Assembly: GCF_035593265.1 (NCBI RefSeq) | Contig: NZ_CP141614.1 | Location: forward strand, 744,001-808,000 | DNA from: Limnochorda sp. LNt | Lineage (GTDB): Bacteria; Bacillota; Limnochordia; Limnochordales; Geochordaceae | Direction: 5' to 3' | DNA length: 64,000 bases | Shown here: positions 61,410 through 64,000 of the stretch, piece after piece | Layout of the letters: the number at the start of each line of letters is the position of its first letter | How positions within the stretch are numbered: the first letter of the stretch is position 1 | Translations under genes and position numbers: made by a program | Notes under the pieces: model-generated | The model's database searches: none | Seen by the model: the letters and a program-made list of their open reading frames with translations, nothing else | Told to the model about the DNA's origin: nothing

Positions 61410-62012
61410 CTAGCGGGCGATGGCGGCGAAGCGCCGCTCCACCTTGGCCCAGTCCAGGTTGCGGAAGAAGGCGTCGATGTAGCTGCCCCGGTTGGTGCCG
61501 TAGTCGATGAAGTAGGCGTGCTCGTAGGTGTCGAGGGCCAGGATGGGCGTGGCGTTCCAGACGGGGAACGTATTCTGGGCGTCGCCGATGTAGTTGAAGA
61601 GGTACTTGTTGTCGTGGTCCCAGGCCAGCCAGACCCAGCCCCGGGCGGCGATGCCCGTCGCCTTGAGGTCCTTGGCCCACCGGTCGAAGCTGCCGAAGTC
61701 CCTCTCGATCTGGGCCAGCAGCGCGCCGGAGGGCTTGCCCCCGGTGCCACTCAGGATGTCGAAGTAGAGCTCGTGGTTCTTGACGCCGCCCAGAGCGAAG
61801 GTCAGCTCCACCTTGAGCTCGCGGATGAGGCTGTAGGTCTGGTTGGCCGCCTGGTAGTCGGCATCGCCCAGCTCGGCGAGCTTGGCCATGATCTCGTTGT
61901 ACTTGTTGACGTACCCCTGGTAGAGCTTGTAGTGCTCCGTCATGGTACGCTCGGAGATGCCGTCCAGCTGGCGGATGGAGTCGAACGGCTTGGCGGTCAG
62001 CTGGTGAGCCAT
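61410..62012 (-). CDS. Fe/Mn-family superoxide dismutase, divergent gateway
   Basis: A 200-residue SOD. Metal ligands are His27 (MTEHYKLYQGY), His80 (GGVKNHELYF), Asp161 and His165 (LDTYEHAYFIDYG). Gly76 before NHE and Gln146 in GDAQNTFPVW are the Mn-type pair of second-sphere residues. Unusually, the gateway HH of other SODs (HYGKHHQTY) is replaced by HYKLYQGY, one residue shorter, and DxWEH has Tyr instead of Trp. ATG 62012 follows AGGAGGGGG. It removes superoxide in the cytosol (no signal peptide) and complements the peroxiredoxin at 43 kb. Confidence 0.9.
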   Translation of the reverse strand: MAHQLTAKPFDSIRQLDGISERTMTEHYKLYQGYVNKYNEIMAKLAELGDADYQAANQTYSLIRELKVELTFALGGVKNHELYFDILSGTGGKPSGALLAQIERDFGSFDRWAKDLKATGIAARGWVWLAWDHDNKYLFNYIGDAQNTFPVWNATPILALDTYEHAYFIDYGTNRGSYIDAFFRNLDWAKVERRFAAIAR

Positions 62013-62093
62013 GCCACGCTTCCCCCTCCTGTGGGTGGTAGGTCCTACGCTTGAGAGCGCGCAGGATAGGATAGCCACGCCGCGCAGGCTTAG

Positions 62094-62744
62094 TCAAGAA
62101 AGCACGGTGCCAACCTTGTCGGACGCCCGCTCGGCCAGGATGGCGCGCACCTTGCTGGCCAGCACGTCGATGGCCACCTCGTTGAGGCCGCCCTCGGGGA
62201 TGATGAGGTCGGCGTAGCGCCTGGTGGGCTCCACGAACTGCAGGTGCATGGGGCGCACCGTCTCCAGGTACTGGCGCACCACCGACTCCAGGGTGCGTCC
62301 TCGCTGCTCGATGTCGCGCATCAGGCGCCGCAGGACCCGGACGTCGGCGTCGGTGTCGACGAAGATCTTGATGTCGAGCCGCTCGCGCACCCGGGGATCC
62401 TCCAGCACCAGGATCCCCTCCACGATGATGATGTCGACGGGATCGACCCGGACGGTGCGCGCCGTGCGGGTGTAGGTGGCGAAGTCGTAGACGGGCTTGT
62501 CGACGCTCTGGCCGGTCGCCAGGCGGTCGAGGTGGGCCACCAGGAGGTCGGTGTCGAAGGCCGAGGGGTGGTCGTAGTTGATGCGTCGGCGCTCCTCGAG
62601 GGGCAGGTGGCCCTGGTCCTTGTAGTAGGCGTCCTGCTCGATGAGGGCGGCACGGGCCCGGGGCACCCGGCTCAGGATGGCCTGGGCCACCGTGGTCTTG
62701 CCCGAGCCGCTGCCGCCGGCGATGCCGATGAAGACGGGCTGCAC
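62094..62744 (-). CDS. udk: Uridine kinase
   Basis: A 216-residue P-loop kinase of the PRK/uridine kinase family, which phosphorylates uridine and cytidine in pyrimidine salvage. The P-loop is [16 protein letters not shown], followed by [20 protein letters not shown] (substrate-binding Asp/Tyr), [29 protein letters not shown] and [19 protein letters not shown] (Walker B-like). [20 protein letters not shown] is the lid helix. GTG 62744, 5 bases after AGGGAGGG, is preferred over TTG 62786. It probably works with the secreted 5'-nucleotidase, which would deliver nucleosides. Confidence 0.95.
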   Translation of the reverse strand: MQPVFIGIAGGSGSGKTTVAQAILSRVPRARAALIEQDAYYKDQGHLPLEERRRINYDHPSAFDTDLLVAHLDRLATGQSVDKPVYDFATYTRTARTVRVDPVDIIIVEGILVLEDPRVRERLDIKIFVDTDADVRVLRRLMRDIEQRGRTLESVVRQYLETVRPMHLQFVEPTRRYADLIIPEGGLNEVAIDVLASKVRAILAERASDKVGTVLS

Positions 62745-62868
62745 GCGGCCCTCCCTGTCCGGCGACGAGGAAGGCGAGGCGGCCAACGTCTACGGTGCAC
62801 CTCCCGCGGAGCAGTCTACCATACCCACCGGCCCCCGTCGCCGCCAGCGCGGCATCGGCGGCGTATCG

Positions 62869-62874
62869 TATAAT
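62869..62874 (+). promoter_or_regulatory. TATAAT -10 element upstream of the acyl-CoA mutase
   Basis: A perfect TATAAT inside a short A/T-rich patch (GTATCGTATAATCGCAAACCG) in otherwise GC-rich intergenic DNA, about 104 bases before the mutase start. No good -35 hexamer lies 17 bases upstream, so it may be an activator-dependent or extended promoter. Confidence 0.45.
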
Positions 62875-62977
62875 CGCAAACCGCAATCAGCTGCACGAGC
62901 AGGTGAGCGAGGCCACAGGGGCGTACCCACCGGGTGCGCGGCTCGGCGAGATGCTGAGACGAGAGGGTGAGCGCATC

Positions 62978-64000
62978 ATGGGGGCGATGCCGGCTCGCCT
63001 GGAGGGCGAGCGAGCCCGGGACGTGACGAGCCTCTCGGGGCTGCCTCTGAAAGGGTTCTACGGGCCGGATGACGTGGCGGACCTGGATTACGAGCGAGAC
63101 CTGGGCGATCCAGGCGTGTACCCGTTTACGAGAGGCATCCACCCGACCATGTACCGGGGCCGGCTTTGGACCATGCGGCAGTTCGCCGGCTTCGGGACGG
63201 CCGAGGAGACCAACGCGCGCTTCCACTACCTGCTGGAGCACGGCCAGACGGGGCTGTCGGTGGCCTTCGACCTGCCGACGCTGCTGGGCTACGACTCGGA
63301 CCATCCCCGTGCCCGGGGCGAGGTGGGGCGGGAGGGAGTCGCCGTCGACAGCCTGGCGGACATGGAGCGGCTCTTCGAGGGCATCCCGCTGGACCGGGTC
63401 AGCACCTCCATGACCATCAACGGCCCGGCGGCCATCCTGATGGCCATGTACGTGGTCGTCGGCGAGAAGCAGGGGGTGCCGCCCGAGAGGCTGTCGGGGA
63501 CGCTGCAAAACGACATCCTCAAGGAGTACATCGCGCAGAAGGAGTTCATCTTCCCGCCGGAGCCCTCGCTCAAGCTGGTGGTGGACACCATCGAGTTCGC
63601 CACCCGCCACATGCCCCGCTGGAACACCGTCTCCATCAGCGGCTACCACATCCGCGAGGCAGGCTCGACGGCCGTGCAGGAGCTGGCCTTCACCCTGGCC
63701 GACGGGCTGACCTACGTGGAAGCCTGTCTGCAGCGCGGGCTCGACGTCGACAGCTTCGCGCCCCGCCTCTCCTTCTTCTTCAACAGCCACCTGGACTTCT
63801 TCGAGGAGGTGGCCAAGTTTCGAGCAGCTCGCCGCATGTGGGCGCGCTTCATGCGGGAGCGCTACGGCGCCCGCAATCCCCGCTCCTGGACGCTTCGCTT
63901 CCATACCCAAACGGCCGGTTGTTCGCTGACGGCCCAGCAGCCGGAGGTCAACGTGGTGCGGGTGACGCTGCAGGCGCTGGCGGCGGTCCTGGGCGGCACC
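62978..64000 (+). CDS. Acyl-CoA mutase (methylmalonyl-CoA mutase type) large subunit, partial
   Basis: The first 341 codons of a B12-dependent acyl-CoA mutase large subunit; the gene leaves the window still open. Recognisable are [39 protein letters not shown] (typical substrate-channel start), [72 protein letters not shown] and [23 protein letters not shown] 62978 follows GAGAGGG by about 10 bases; ATG 62951 and ATG 62987 are in frame. Whether it is methylmalonyl-, isobutyryl- or ethylmalonyl-CoA mutase cannot be decided without the rest. The B12-binding part would lie on a separate subunit or further downstream. Confidence 0.95.
   Translation, partial: MGAMPARLEGERARDVTSLSGLPLKGFYGPDDVADLDYERDLGDPGVYPFTRGIHPTMYRGRLWTMRQFAGFGTAEETNARFHYLLEHGQTGLSVAFDLPTLLGYDSDHPRARGEVGREGVAVDSLADMERLFEGIPLDRVSTSMTINGPAAILMAMYVVVGEKQGVPPERLSGTLQNDILKEYIAQKEFIFPPEPSLKLVVDTIEFATRHMPRWNTVSISGYHIREAGSTAVQELAFTLADGLTYVEACLQRGLDVDSFAPRLSFFFNSHLDFFEEVAKFRAARRMWARFMRERYGARNPRSWTLRFHTQTAGCSLTAQQPEVNVVRVTLQALAAVLGGT

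Overview
The window is GC-rich bacterial DNA (roughly 65-70% G+C by eye) with strong AGGAGG-type ribosome sites, frequent GTG/TTG starts and short intergenic gaps. The gene set includes PlsY, class II FBPase GlpX, a DUF2600/YtpB-like terpene enzyme, a YetF-like protein, a YkuD L,D-transpeptidase, LysM/M23 hydrolases, a P1B-4 metal ATPase and an XPB helicase with its helicase-associated partner. Together these suggest a high-GC member of the Firmicutes (Symbiobacterium / Thermaerobacter / Limnochordia-like). The organism is inferred from gene content and style, not from a marker gene.

Layout. (1) 1-7.3 kb: a plus-strand catabolic operon with an Ldh_2-type dehydrogenase, an MmgE/PrpD protein, two Dpp/Opp-type permeases, an M20 metallopeptidase and an aldehyde dehydrogenase. 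Its third codon positions look richer in A/T than the rest of the window. (2) 7.3-12.1 kb: a transposon graveyard with a frameshifted IS110 remnant, two IS256-like remnants and an apparently complete IS1634-like element, which seems to have landed in the second IS256 remnant. (3) 12.3-20 kb: a HAD phosphatase, then minus-strand 5'-nucleotidase, plsY, an ABC-2 exporter pair with an exported NEW3 protein, and an L,D-transpeptidase. (4) 20-22.3 kb: a thiolase-fold protein lacking the usual nucleophilic cysteine, followed by a DUF35-SCP2 fusion. (5) 22.3-29.9 kb: a methyltransferase, tRNA-Thr, tRNA-Gly, a P1B-4 ATPase with a Fur-like box, a YetF-like protein, tRNA-Arg, glpX, folD and two small unknowns. 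(6) 30-34.9 kb: a complete branched-chain amino-acid ABC operon livKHMGF with a hairpin between livK and livH. (7) 35-43.4 kb: two exported unknowns, a URO-D-like protein, the helicase-associated/XPB pair and a peroxiredoxin. (8) 43.5-54.6 kb: a non-canonical SDR, a bd-type oxidase whose subunit I carries a C-terminal cytochrome c domain, a very large Lhr helicase without an ordinary start codon, a CBS-ACT protein, an S9 peptidase and a YciI-like protein. (9) 54.6-64 kb: a TrpXYZ-like ABC system, the DUF2600 terpene enzyme, an aminotransferase, an M23/LysM hydrolase, a divergent superoxide dismutase, uridine kinase and the start of an acyl-CoA mutase large subunit.

How the parts fit. Transport and catabolism dominate (Dpp permeases, Liv, Trp-like ABC, peptidases, PrpD, ALDH, acyl-CoA mutase), which suggests a heterotroph living on peptides and organic acids. 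The bd-type oxidase, superoxide dismutase, peroxiredoxin and Fur-boxed P1B-4 ATPase indicate aerobic or microaerobic life with iron/oxygen stress control. The most unusual pieces are the Cys-less thiolase with its DUF35-SCP2 partner, the cytochrome-c-bearing bd-type oxidase, the superoxide dismutase with a remodelled substrate gateway and the XPB pair. No CRISPR array, rRNA, prophage or replication origin was seen.
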